Assembly (NCBI GenBank): GCA_964019155.1
Contig: OZ025240.1
Span: 21,050,021-21,114,020 of the forward strand
Source: Osedax fenrisi
Taxonomy: Eukaryota > Annelida > Polychaeta > Sabellida > Siboglinidae
Reading direction: 5' to 3'
DNA length: 64,000 bases
Shown here one piece after another: positions 11,380-23,470 of the stretch (the stretch's first letter is position 1; each line of letters starts with the position of its first letter). The position numbers and the translations under genes were made by a program. The notes below the pieces were generated by a model, which searched no databases, had not been told where the DNA came from, and saw nothing but the letters and a program-made list of their open reading frames with translations.

Positions 11380-13076
11380 CAATATCGATTGCAGAAGATA
11401 TCAGGGTCTTTGGAAAAAACCAACAGGAACATTACAGAAACCTAATGAACCTCATGAAAGAAGCACAGAAAAATGGACTCGTATTCAAAGATACAAAATA
11501 CTCCATAGTAACAACTTCTCTACCAATATTCGGACTCACCTTTAACAAGGTTAAACTTTAACAACCAAATAAGGAGTCCACTCCAACGAAAACAGGATCA
11601 AAGCAATCCAAGAATTCAACATACCTAATAACGAGACAGAACTTAGAGAATTCCTAGACATTGCTAACTACATGTTGACATACATACCCAATATAGCTAC
11701 ATTAACAGTTGAACTAAGAGATATTCTAAAAGAAGAAGAATATACATGGAAAGAGTCGAACACGGAAGACTTCAAGAAGGTAAAAGAAGCAATATGTAAC
11801 GCAACCACGCTCGCATATTTTAGACCCGGTATTCCCACGGCGATACAAGTAGACGCGTCAGGAAGAGGACTCGGAGCCAGGAAAACATACCAATAGCTTT
11901 CACCTCAAAATCTCTTACTAAAACCGAACAGAGATACGAAAATATTGAAAGGGAAATGCTAGCCATAGTATTTTGATGCGAAATATTCCACTACTATATA
12001 TACGGAAGAGAATTCGCTGAAATAACAGACCACAATCCTCTAGAAATGATAACGAAGAAGAGTCTAGAAAAGTCACCAGCAAGATTACAAAGAATGATGC
12101 TGCGAATCCAAACATACAACTATACAGTCACATACAGCCCTGGTAACACTATACCACTAGCGGACACTCTCTCCAGACAACCCGATGCTGATAACGCAGC
12201 ACATATACACTTATATGTAGCTATCACCCCAATACAATTCTCTACAGAGAGACTCAACGAAATACGAGACGAGACAAACAGTTATGAATAACTGATACTT
12301 TTGAAAACCACAATCAATAATGGTTGGCCTAAAGACATAAAGCAAATACCGAATGCCATAAAGAAATACTGATCATATAGAGATGAACATACATGCGACG
12401 AATACGTTATCTTGAACCAATTATAATTTATTATACCGCCCAACCAACGACTACACATTATGAAAATATTGCATACTGCCCACCAGGTTATAGAGAAAAC
12501 ACGATTACTTGCACGACAACATATATATTGGCCAGGAATAAATGAAGATATTTCCATAATGATCTCACAATGTGTTATATGTCAAAAGATATCAAGACGA
12601 TAACGTCGAGAACCACTTCTCACCAGAGACATACCATAACGACATTGACAAACAATCGCCACGGACATGTTTGAACATAAGAACGAATATTACATACTAA
12701 TAGTAGACTACTATTCGAAGTACCCCTTCATATACAAAATAAACAACTCCTGTACAAGTAAGAATATAATAAATATATTTAAATGTTTATTAGCGGAATA
12801 CGGAATCCCACATACTCTACTGAGCGATAACGGAAGAAAATACAGCTCATACGATTTATCTGAATTCGCCGAGATATGGGACTTCAAACATATCACCAGT
12901 AGCCCATACTACCCTAAAACCAACGGACTAGCAGAATGAACGGTGCAGACAGTTAAAAGAGTACTGCACAAGACAACCGACTTCTACAAGTCACTACTAT
13001 TGTTACAAACGACACCCATTGACTGTCACTTACGATCACCCGCTGAACTACTATTCAACAGACAACGGTTGGAACG
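11380..13076 (+). pseudogene. Ty3/Gypsy pol: RT end, RNase H, integrase; 5'-truncated and interrupted
   Basis: The reading begins at the remains of the RT YxDD box (AEDIRVFGKNQQEHYRNL, about 11398). RT/RNase H hallmarks follow: ELREFLDIANYML (about 11640), VDASGRGLGA (about 11850), TEQRYENIEREMLAI (about 11925), TDHNPLEM (about 12030) and LADTLSRQ (about 12160). The integrase shows an HHCC-like zinc region with CVICQK (about 12573) and a catalytic triad spread over TDMF (about 12661), LLSDNG (about 12820) and NGLAE (about 12927). Two or more frameshifts and stops are present. LTRs, gag and protease are absent. The frame is cut at about 13076 by LINE copy B, and I did not find its continuation beyond 18410. 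Confidence 0.85.
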
Positions 13077-13145
13077 CGCCCCCCCCCACCCATACTCACG
13101 GGGGTTTTTCTGAGGTCCTGACACCTACCAGCTCTGGTGATACGG

Positions 13146-13634
13146 ATGCTATTGTTGAGAGCTGGCGATGTTGAAGCGAACCCCGGCACTGGACCATGCT
13201 GCAAGCCCTGCGGAAGTACGCTGAGTACCAATCAGCCGCACCTCAAATGTGGCTCGTGCATTGCGACCTTTCACAAGCAAGAGAAATGTAGCGGCCTGAG
13301 ACGAGTGTCACAGACTCCAGGAAATTGGACCTGCATCGACTGCATCCCACCCCGCTACTGCACGCCTCCCCTACCATCGACCGTATCCACACTTGTTGGA
13401 CAACCGATAGGAACCCCGAGACTTTCAGGAACATGCGCGCCTCAGAAGCGATGCATGCAGTGCGAAAAAGTTGTAAGGTATTCGCCCCATCCGCTCGTCT
13501 GCGTAGGATGCCAGCGTACCTGCCATTTAAAGCTGCTCAAGTATATCGAGTGGCGAACAAAGCATGCATATATCCACCGGTTCCTGACATTTCTAAAACT
13601 GCTTGACCAGCGCGAACAACTAGGGCGTGAATAG
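13146..13634 (+). pseudogene. LINE copy B, N-terminal part: 2A-like peptide and PHD-type fingers
   Basis: The first ATG is 13146; the predicted protein is about 162 residues. Residues 7-17 read GDVEANPGTGP, close to the ribosome-skipping 2A consensus (DxExNPGP) but with TG between NPG and P. Next comes a Cys4-His-Cys3 PHD-like finger (CKPC, KCGSC, FHKQEKC, CIDC; about residues 18-66). A second, incomplete zinc finger follows (CMQC, CVGC, CH; about 104-130). 2A-like N-termini are known in several APE-type LINEs. The stop overlaps the start of the endonuclease frame. A 15-bp C-rich junction at about 13078-13110 marks the insertion into Gypsy pol. Confidence 0.75.
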
Positions 13635-13674
13635 CGGAGACCAGCGCCAAGCTGCCCCGTCGAGAAAAGCCGAT

Positions 13675-14607
13675 GTGAGCCGAAGAGGCTGCCTCAAAAT
13701 CCTACATTGGAACGCTAACAGGATCAGGACCAAGATGGTAGAGCTCGAAGACCGTATAAGGAAACTCAATCTCGACATTATATATATGAAGCCGAGGGCC
13801 CTGGATAAGAACCCTGCTATAAAGGGCTACTCTACAGTCCGAAAAGACAGGGGCGTCAGTAATGGTGGGGACTTCTTTTTTATTAAGGAAGATATACCCT
13901 TTACAACTATTGACAACACGCCCAGTGCCCAGAATTCCCTCCTGGAAATTCAATTGATTGAATTGAGAGCCAAACCTTTTGTCAAGACTCTAATATTCAA
14001 CGTATACTGCCCCCCGTCAATAGGAGCAAACCACGGTAACGAGTTTGAAATTTCGAAACTACCTCACGACCGGAACGCGATCACAGGGGGCGATCTGAAC
14101 GCACATAGTCAAATGTGGGACAGATGGCAACCTGAAGACTCTCTGGGATCGAATCTCGAAGAGTGCCTGATGGAAAAAGATTTTTGCATCGCAAACGACG
14201 GAGCCGTAACAAGGACCAACCCAGGTACCGGATACATAAGCGCGCCCGATGTGACCATCGTTCACAGCAGTTGGTTGGATCGAGTGGAGTGGAGCACGAC
14301 CGAATGCCTAGGCTCGGATCACCTCCCCATACTCATCACCGTTGACTGGCAGGTGACAACGCTGAACGCCCCATCCCGTACCGAACTCAAATGGAACTGG
14401 AAGTCTGCTAACTTCCAATTATTTGTTGAATCGGTAGACGAAGCGGTAACATCAGCACCAGCGGCCATACACGAGTCTTCTCTAGACTCCAGATCCACAT
14501 TCCTGAATATGGCAATGATTGAAGCGGCCAACAAGGCAATTGGCAAAGTCAAATGCAGTATTAATGGGAAGGAGTGGATGTCTAGGGACATACGAGAGGC
14601 TGTCTAG
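13675..14607 (+). pseudogene. LINE copy B, APE-type endonuclease
   Basis: AP-endonuclease domain that would nick target DNA for target-primed reverse transcription. Visible are LKILHWNANR (about 13693), GGDLNAHSQMWD (about 14086), SAPDVTIV (about 14240) and the catalytic SDHLPI (about 14316). The block that normally carries the catalytic Glu reads IIYMKPRAL (about 13778), so the acidic residue is missing. The frame closes at TAG 14605-14607. The part upstream of 13675 overlaps the end of the 2A/PHD frame. Inactive as it stands. Confidence 0.8.
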
Positions 14608-16735
14608 AGACGAAACGCGCTGAGGAGAGACATTACGAACAAGCGGGCTGAATGGAATGAGGCATGTATGACAGTGCGGGATATGATCAGAGAGAGCAAG
14701 GAGAACAGATGGAATAAATTCTTCGAAGACTCTGACTAAAGTTCGAACCCCCAAAAGATCGAACCCCCAATCAAGTCATTGAGCGGAAGGAGCACAGCAA
14801 GCATCCGGAATGAGACATTGGTCCACGAGGGGAGGGAATATGTAACAAACAAGGCTAAAGCAGTCGCCTTCCTTCAAAGGTACGCTACGACCAGTTGGTT
14901 GAGTATACCCAAGGCATGCCGCATTAAGAATTCACTGCACCGCTCCCTAATAGGTCCAATATTTAAGGACCCGAGATCCATCCCATTTAATGCCTCAGAA
15001 ATGTCCAACGCGATCACAAGCATGAAAGTCAAAGGCGCCCTAGGGAAGGATAATATTCACCCAAGGTTCATCAAAGCCATGGGCCCAATCGCATCCAGAT
15101 TCATGTTGCGAATTTTCAATAATTCATGGAAAACAGGATATTGCCCAACTTCATGGAGGGAGGCTATAATTGTCCCCATACTGAAAAAGGTTAAGCCTGC
15201 AAGTCAGATAGACTCCTTCCGCCCAGTATCGCTCATTTCCTGCGTGGATAAAACCATGGAGAGAATGGTGGCAAGCCGTCTCTCCTTCGTGGCAGAGTCC
15301 AATGAGTGGTGGTGCCAGGACCAGGCTGGTTTTCTGACCATCAAGTCATCCGCCTCTCCCAAGCAGTCAGCGACGGATTCCAGACTCGACCCGCTAAGCG
15401 CTGCGTCATCACACTACTGGACTATAGTAAGGCGTATGACACGGTATGGCGGAATCGCTTGTTTCAGCTGATGTTGGAGAAAGGCGTATCGAGGACTATC
15501 GTCCGCTGGATCGGAGGCTTCCTCTGCCACAGAAAGACAGAAGTGCGGATCGACGGCGTTATCGGCGCCAGCAGAAATATGCAACAAGGAGTGCGCCAGG
15601 GAGCTGTATCCTCACCCCTACTATTCCTTTTCTATATTAATGGTATTAGAGAAAAAGTCCCGAGCGGGGTGAGCGTCAGCATGTATTCGGACGACATAGC
15701 GATCTGGAGCCAAGACCGCGATAAGACTGTTGCTGAGAGCAAGGTGTAAGAGGCGGTGCGCAGGTTATCGGCGTGGAGTTCCTTCCATGTGCACAAGCTA
15801 AAATTGAACACGTCGAAGTGTGAAGTGTCGTTCTTCACTTCCGACACTCATGAAGAAAAGTGTATTCCGTTGATTACCCTTAATAACCAGCCCTTCATAT
15901 TCAACAAGACTACCAAGTTCCTCGGGGTCACCTTTCGGCCACATGTCGACTCTGTCAAGCTCATAGTTATGTCCAGGATCCGTATCCTATCCTCTCTGTC
16001 ATCCAAGGAGTGGGGATGGAGCAGACGATGCATGACGCGGATCTACACAGCACTGATTCACAGCAAACTGCACTACTGCGGCACGGCTTGGCAACCGTGG
16101 CTCGCGTAGTCGAACGTTGCCATTCTGGAATAGGTACAGAATTGGTTCTACGTATTCTAACAGGTCAACCTGCTGATACACTTCTCGAATGGAGGCAATC
16201 AGAATGCGCACGCATCGGCCTTGACCAACCAGAGAGGTTTGGTCCAAATAAAGCGCCACCCTGGAACTGGGACAGAAATCCAAGATGGACTGTGAATACG
16301 CGACTAAATGGCGGCAGCGATAAGTTCTGTGACCAGAGATTCCCGATCACGGTGGACACCATCGCGGCAGCCGGATAAGCGGATATCACCATCTACAGTG
16401 TAGATTCTACACGGACGGATCGGCGGAAAGCGGTTATAAAAACTGAGGCAGCACCTCCATCACGCAAGGGAAGACGTTTCACGTCTTCCTATGATACGGA
16501 AGTGACATCGATGCTACTGGCAGTTAGCTGGAACAAGAACCGCGAGAACCAAGGCCCCTTCATTATCTGTACCGACAGCCAGTCAACCCTGACAGCCCTA
16601 CAGTCGCCTGGATTGAGCGACGGGTCAGACATAGCAGAGACCCGCCAAATACTGAACTCGCTGAATACGCGTGTTTCGCTACAATGGGTCCCCGGCCATA
16701 TATGGCTTATCGGAAATTAGTGGGCGAATTAAATA
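14608..16735 (+). pseudogene. LINE copy B, RT and RNase H
   Basis: RT finger blocks ALGKDNIHPRFIKAMG (about 15037) and FRPVSLISC (about 15218) are in one frame. From about 15330 the reading continues in another frame with LLDYSKAYDTVW (about 15414), VRQGAVSSPLLF (about 15592) and catalytic YSDD (about 15684). A stop at 15749 and one at 16107-16109 are private to this copy. Relative to copy A there is an 18-bp deletion in the VTF...RPHVD block (about 15932) and a deletion of about 150 bp near 16190. RNase H keeps YTDGSAESG (about 16409), TDSQSTL and WVPGH, and ends at the same TAG as copy A (16718-16720). No polyA or microsatellite tail marks an RNA 3' end. Confidence 0.88.
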
Positions 16736-18410
16736 TGTTTTAACATTATTAACGTTATACATATAATAAAACACAATAACAACTAATTATGTTATTATTA
16801 TTTAAATTAAATATAGTATTAATATATTATCTAACCATTACATATCAATCTTATTCAATTATACATATTACATGTTCTTCAATTCAATATATATTTATCA
16901 TCAAATTTAATAGTTAATCATACATAAATCGGTTTTAATCAATGATCAGTTATTAGTTGTCATTGATCACCCACAAATATAACATCCACGTTATGGTATC
17001 CAGAGCATAGCATAGCGTACTAGTTATCTTTACTTTGAAAATATAGTCTTGTAAATATCAACATATATTAAAGAATTGATTTGATGTTCACGTGGTAATA
17101 TAAAAGTATATATTAGTGGTATATTATTGTTACGTTTTATTTAGAATGGCATATAGCTTTATCACATATTATATGTCTATGTCCTACTCTCTTAGTCGAT
17201 ATTATAATCTCCTAGTGCACTTGTTTAGATATAATTCATTACGTTGATGAAATGAATATCAAACTGGTGCTAATATAGGTGAGCGAGGTATGTAACATAA
17301 TGCGTACATGATTACATGATTACATCATTTGTCACTGTATGCGTATATAATTAGAATATCCCTCATCTTAAATGATGTATCGAGTCATATCGCTTGAAGA
17401 ACATTATTAATAAGATAGTTGTAGAAAGACATGTTGGCATTACTACTTCGATTATATGCGATAGTTAGCCTACTCTTGATATGTTTGTGCGAATATAGTT
17501 TTTATTATGTTATAGTAATGGGTGAATTCTAATTATTATTATGTTTAGATTAATCATATTATATATTATCAAATCTACTGAAGTACATGTAATATGTAAT
17601 TCATCGGTAGTTTTTAATAAGTGATATTATTTTATTTTAATGAAAATAGATAGGTAGAATATTTATTTCGCATCTCAAGAATAAACGTTATTGACTAACT
17701 TAATAGTTTATCTTGAAATTATTTGTATTAACATACTCTAGATAGTATTCAATCAAGAGTACGATGTTTAATGCTGTCACATTTTTATACTTTTGTTATA
17801 ACTGATAAAATATGTAAAATGTATGCTTTATTAGATATGATTAGTATATAAAACAGTTGAGTTCCCAACGTATTACGTATAACCCTCAACTAATTGCTTT
17901 TAACATGACTTGGTTTGAATTGTTTCTTTTATAAAATAAACTTTGTGACTAAAGGATAAGTAACGATACCTATGGAAATAATTATTATAGTAGTATACTT
18001 ATTTCATTAATGGTATTATAAACTAATGATGCATTTTATTACTAGTTGCACATTGAATTATATTGATATTTTGTTGAATGTGATCAGTTTTTAAAGCTCA
18101 TAGGTGTACATGATTATCTTTATTTACATCGTTGAAGTATCTGCTATTTTTATGTGACAAGAAATTACCTCGTGATTCATCATATATGAATTTGTAATTT
18201 GGCTGATAATAATTGTTTCATTGTATCGTTACTTATCCTTTAGTTACAACGATATATATCTATGACTGTTTCCATGCATGTTATTTCAAAATGGGTATAC
18301 ATTAAATAAGATTATTAGATTCAAATATTGTATATGCGTGATTTTGAAGTACTTCAATTATATTTCTCACTTTGGTAAAAAAGATATTTCGATCTACAGA
18401 GATTAACTAC
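16736..18410 (+). repeat. AT-rich tail of composite unit B, matches 1796-3488
   Basis: Nearly identical to the tail behind copy A, with scattered substitutions and short indels, ending abruptly at GATTAACTAC. Non-coding. Confidence 0.85.
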
Positions 18411-18717
18411 CTCTACAACAGTTTTAACAATAACTTCAAAAACATACATAATACTAATTCAATGTTTGTTACACATCATTGAACCCTTAAAATAAGTATT
18501 GCTTTTTCTTTAAGTTATATAGCAACGGGTTGGAATAATGTGTATAGCTATCTACAGTATAGTACACTAATAGATACCATTAATATTTACGTACAATTCA
18601 TATTTTGTGAATTAAATAAAATTAAATAACTAAATAAAATTCAATAAATTATTAATTATTATTAATTTCATTAACAATAAATATATTTCTTTACAATTGA
18701 GTAAAATTGTATTAAAT

Positions 18718-18795
18718 ATGTACATATGTATACAACTATATGTTGTATATGTATCATTAATATATAGCGTAATAACTAATGATAATTATGGGGTT
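18718..18795 (+). CDS. Candidate first exon (signal peptide) of the LRR gene
   Basis: ATG 18718 opens a short frame with a hydrophobic core (QLYVVYVSLIYSVIT) that looks like a signal peptide, followed by polar residues. A GGG|GTTAGC donor-like site lies at about 18793-18798 and leaves phase 0, which fits the phase-0 start of the LRR exon at 19973. GTTAGT is also the donor form used by the mucin-like exon of the facing gene. A similar peptide is seen at 3779. No transcript evidence; another start is possible. The (TA)n tract at 18811-18844 follows. Confidence 0.35.
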
Positions 18796-18806
18796 AGCAA
18801 TACTTT

Positions 18807-18847
<41 letters not shown>

Positions 18848-18945
18848 AAAATGTAATGCGTAACTCATCTTTATATCTAACTAAAATGTACTATAACATG
18901 TTATGTTAATCATACGTTTTTAATGTATTATTAATGATAAATTAG

Positions 18946-18982
<37 letters not shown>

Positions 18983-19191
18983 TGGGTACAATAAGGATAT
19001 ATACATTATAAAATAAACGCTATGACCGATATCTAAAATACGTAATCTGAGTTCATAGTGCAACGGTTACACATGACTGGAGAATCTAGGCTGGAATATA
19101 TGCACATGAGTTATATAAGTGTATAGATGAATTCGGGGCATAAACTGACTATGTATATACGTATGCAGTATTTTAACTATGTAGACATAAG

Positions 19192-19855
19192 TAGGGGAAA
19201 GTAACCTAATACGGACTCATCAACAATAATCGGTATTAACATGTTAAGACTTAATATTTGCATTCAAAAATTATCTATATATCAATATAATATGATTTTA
19301 GATATTATTGTGATTTTTAAATTTTATTTAATCTTGTTATTCAATATATAGCGGGGTGTCTGTATTCGGTACCCATTTTCGAATACGGACACCCTATGTT
19401 ATAATACATACATCCTATATACCACTAGGTAAACTGTATATTATTGATGAACCAATTAGATAAATTACAATTACATTATTTATAATTAATGTTATGAATA
19501 ATTTGATATAATTCAATTAGTAATACAATTATTAATTTGTATTATATTATATAATATTAATATTAATATTAATTAATAATACAAGTTAAATAATAATATT
19601 TTTATATTTATCCTCATTGGTGGTATTAATATTATAACGCATGCGATTTTGATGAAAATAAGAATAGTTCATACGCTGCGCGCTTATTGGTTATAGGGTG
19701 TCCGTATTAAGACATATTGAGTTTCAGTATTAGGGATTTATGTGACATATAGATATATGCTTATAACTTAATTAATATTTTATAACAAATATAAAAAGTA
19801 TGTACATAATATTCAGAATGCTTTAGTTTTTAATAATATATTATTATATTTTATA
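19192..19855 (-). mobile_element. TIR element family 1, truncated copy i
   Basis: Starts with the family terminus TAGGGGAAAGTAACC and the TACGGAC motif, then the internal inverted pair (about 19352-19395) and the direct pair (about 19688-19735). The order is the reverse complement of the complete copy at 48758-49665. It loses similarity near 19855, before the second terminus. Confidence 0.75.
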
Positions 19856-19972
19856 TTAATACATTTATTAATATATTTATATATATATATAGTGTATGAT
19901 ATATAATATAATACAATATTAATACCGATATTTTCGATAATTACGAATTATATATAAATATAAATATTACAG

Positions 19973-20657
19973 ACTTGTTCAGAAAACGATATTAGTAATA
20001 ATACATTGTCGGCTAATATTTTAACTCTTGCAAATATAACTTCGTATTCATGTTCTGGTAAATCTCTGAAGCTCCTGCATCCTGATACATTTAATAATAC
20101 GCTTGAATTAAATATTACAATATATCAATTATTGTTAAGTAATAATAGTATAACAACTTTACATAGTAATCAATTTACAGTTTTAATTAATTTACAATTA
20201 CTTAGTCTGCAATTTAACTCATTGACAATGATATTGAAAGAAACTTTTAGATATAATACTAAATTACTTACAATAAATATTGGTTATAACCATATAACAA
20301 TATTTAATGCAGATCTTAGTCATTTGCCCGATTTAATAACATTAAATATCGAATCTAATAAATTGACTACTCTGAACGAATACGTATTTAAATCTTTTAT
20401 TAGTGGAAACGAAAGTCGTAAACGTTTCTTATCGGTACATAATAATAATCTTAACTGTAATTGCTCAATGCACTGGCTGTTAGTGATGGGAGATACGATG
20501 CAAGCGAGCATATCGCATGATATTGCTTGTGCTTATACTGTGCAGGATATGACGCAGTATAACGCGTCGAATACAATACCTTTGTCATGTTTCACGGATT
20601 ATATTATACTAGAAATCTCGGCATGTGAACAAATTAATATAACGTATTGTCTAAGAG
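19973..20657 (+). CDS. LRR exon of a predicted membrane receptor
   Basis: One 685-nt exon, open throughout, with ATTACAG before it and AGAG|GTTTGT after it (phase 0 in, phase 1 out). It encodes about 228 residues. The N-terminal Cys region (residues 1-30) is followed by four to five leucine-rich repeats of about 24 residues (pattern LLLSNNSITTL, LLSLQFNSLT, TINIGYNHITIF, TLNIESNKLTTL). A C-terminal LRRCT cap follows (NNLNCNCSMHW, then further Cys residues). LRRs with such a cap are extracellular ligand-binding domains. Later exons add stalk, membrane segment and tail. No stop or frameshift; codons are AT-rich like the host. The exon sits between two truncated TIR elements. Ligand and function are unknown. 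Confidence 0.8.
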
Positions 20658-20920
20658 GTTTGTAGCATTATATTTATATATTATATATTACATATTATAT
20701 ATTATTCTATAACATATTTATATATTGCAATTAAGAGTAGGTACATATGTTTAATAGTATGCATAATATGCATTGCATATTATTATATTATTTTACTTAT
20801 GGCATATGTAAACCATATTCTTATTGTCATTAAATTATTTATCATTACATTATTGATTCATGTAATTTTGTGTGTCAACACTCAATAAACTATATATCTA
20901 TATATGATGTACTGTACCTA

Positions 20921-20969
<49 letters not shown>

Positions 20970-20980
20970 ATATATATAGC

Positions 20981-21357
20981 TGGTGTCCGTATTAAGACAT
21001 CTAGAATGTCCGTATTAGGGACTTATATGATATCTAGATATATGATTATAACTTAATGAATATTCAATAATAAATATATAAATTATATATATATATATAA
21101 TTTTAGAATGCTTTATTTTTATTATTGATAAATTGTATATTCTTGAGAAGGTTTTAATTTGAAATTTGTTTTCATAAATTTAAAAACGTAATACAAAAAT
21201 AAATTATTGAATATATCAACAATATATAATTAAAAAATAAAAAATAATTGTGTAGACTATTTATATAATTATGAATAATTTATTCATTAAAAATTGTTTT
21301 GTAGGATTTATGATTTCTGAGATACCGTGAGTGTCCGTATTCGGTTACTTTATCCTA
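20981..21357 (-). mobile_element. TIR element family 1, truncated copy ii
   Basis: Begins inside the direct-motif pair (GTGTCCGTATT twice, about 20983-21018) next to a (TA)n tract and runs to the second terminus GGTTACTTTATCCTA (ends 21357). It has the half that copy i lacks, in the same orientation, and overlaps copy i by about 170 bp of element sequence. Confidence 0.75.
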
Positions 21358-21764
21358 CATAATATTTAATGTGGATATATATCTTCTATATAAAGATAAT
21401 ACAATCATAGTATTTATACAATATCTTCTAATGGTTGCAAAGCCCTCATATTCCACATTCCTTCGTAATATTTTGTATAATGTTTAAGTCGGTGTTTTCT
21501 AGTTTTCTATTAGCTATATTTAATTTAATAAAATGTGTTTTATTAACTTATATTTTCGTAAAAATATGTCGTCTGTGTAAAATGTAATATATTGAATAAT
21601 ACAAGTATACTTCAATAGTTATACATTAATTACAATATATATTAAAGTTAAAAAGATATAAATCTAAAATAGAGAACAGTGATTTTTAATATTTGCTAGT
21701 TGTGTAGATGGAACGTACATTTATTGTAAGTATATTCTATATGTTGGGGTAGTAATCAGCCATG

Positions 21765-21802
<38 letters not shown>

Positions 21803-22361
21803 TATCACTATGATTAAGAAGATCATTATTAATGCGATACTATTCCAGGATAACACCTATATTAAAGTATCCTAAACGGTATGTAGGCTATCCTATATAT
21901 GATATATGATATAATATCATGACAAAGGATTGTTATAATTCTAGAGTATTAGTTTTTTTTTCTGAATAGTTAATTCTTTATTGTGTAATAGTAAGGAAAT
22001 ATACTAAAGTATTATAAGATCTAGGTATTGAGAAGATATAATAGTTTGAAAAATCTACAGCATCACTAAACAACAAAATAGTTCATATGTATCGTAATAT
22101 AACATAATAGCAGGTTATTAAATCAAATATATTAGTAAATATTATTTCTAAATATTTATTAAACTTTATTTTTATAAACTTATTATATAGAAATTATTCC
22201 TAGTAAAATATTAATTATTTTATTATTAAATTAATTATATCCATATAGTGAAAATTAATTAACATTATATATAATACATATATATATACCACAATATTTA
22301 AATGTAACTATAATATGTTATATTTATATTATTTATTCATATATTAATAATGTATCATCAG
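21358..22361. other. Intronic AT-rich DNA of the LRR gene
   Basis: No ORF, element or RNA gene seen apart from a (TA)n tract near 21768-21800. It lies between the LRR exon and the first stalk exon. Confidence 0.5.
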
Positions 22362-22433
22362 ATTTGAATATAGCTATACATGCGAAGAATGACACTACTG
22401 CCACATCTACTACTAGTACCTCATTAAATATAG
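22362..22433 (+). CDS. LRR gene, short Thr/Ser-rich stalk exon 1
   Basis: 72-nt exon bounded by ATCATCAG and TAG|GTATAT; phase 1 on both sides, so it joins the LRR exon in frame. It encodes about 24 residues rich in Thr and Ser (KNDTTATSTTSTS), typical of an O-glycosylated stalk. A second copy follows 190 bp downstream. Confidence 0.6.
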
Positions 22434-22625
22434 GTATATAGTATAACAAATATGTTCATATAAATAAAATTATATATAAAATAATATAAAATATACATAA
22501 TTTGTATCATAAAATATTAAGATTTAATTATAAAATAATAAATAGGTATAACTATTAATATTTATTTATTATGTAATTATGAAATATTTCTATTATTTAT
22601 TATTAAATTAATATTATATCATCAG

Positions 22626-22694
22626 ATTTAAATGTATCTATAAATACGAAGAATGACAATACTACCACAACTACTATGACCTCATTAAATACAG
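22626..22694 (+). CDS. LRR gene, short Thr-rich stalk exon 2 (duplicate of exon 1)
   Basis: 69-nt exon with the same acceptor (ATCATCAG), the same phase 1-1, the same donor form (CAG|GTATAT) and a closely similar product (KNDNTTTTTMTS), one codon shorter. It is clearly a tandem exon duplication of 22362-22433. Confidence 0.6.
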
Positions 22695-22699
22695 GTATA

Positions 22700-22909
22700 T
22701 ATTATATTAAAGATAATGGTATAGCGAAAATTACACGTATATATATATATAATTTAGAATTTGGTATAAGAAACCGGATAGATATTGAAGCAAACTTATG
22801 ATCTTCAGTTGTAAAAAAAAGTATGAGTATAGTAATAAATATAAATTAACTAATGAAAGTGTTTAAATTGTAATGGTAAAATATAAGTATTATAAAACTT
22901 ACTACTGGA

Positions 22910-22945
<36 letters not shown>

Positions 22946-23436
22946 TAAACATAATGATAATAATAATGTGTCTCTATTATATATTATAAATTTATTGATA
23001 TTATAAACAAATAAATAATATTTACAATTTATATATTAGAATTATTAAATAATTATGTATGTCTAATTTAACCTATTATTTCCATATATGTAGTACACAT
23101 TTATAATCAAATAAAGAGTATTTCAAAATATTACAAAAAAGTGTATTACAATATACAATATTAAATATAATGTAGACATATTACAAATAATTGTATATAT
23201 TTTAATTAGAAAAACACCTATAAACTTTAGTAACTTATTTTATTTAACTTATGTTGGTGAAAGTATAGGAATTATTTACATATTTCTTTAATTATAATTT
23301 AATATTTTTTTAAAATATTATATATTAAAAATATATATTTAAATATCTTTTTTAACATTTAATTATATAAAAAATTATATAATGTTCTTTATTGATAACT
23401 GAATTAACATATTACTCATTATTACATTATTATTAT

Positions 23437-23470
<34 letters not shown>

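Noticed and set aside
13137..13145. Start of the 2A/PHD frame at GTG
   Set aside because: Eukaryotic context; the first ATG at 13146 gives the usual short leader before the 2A motif.
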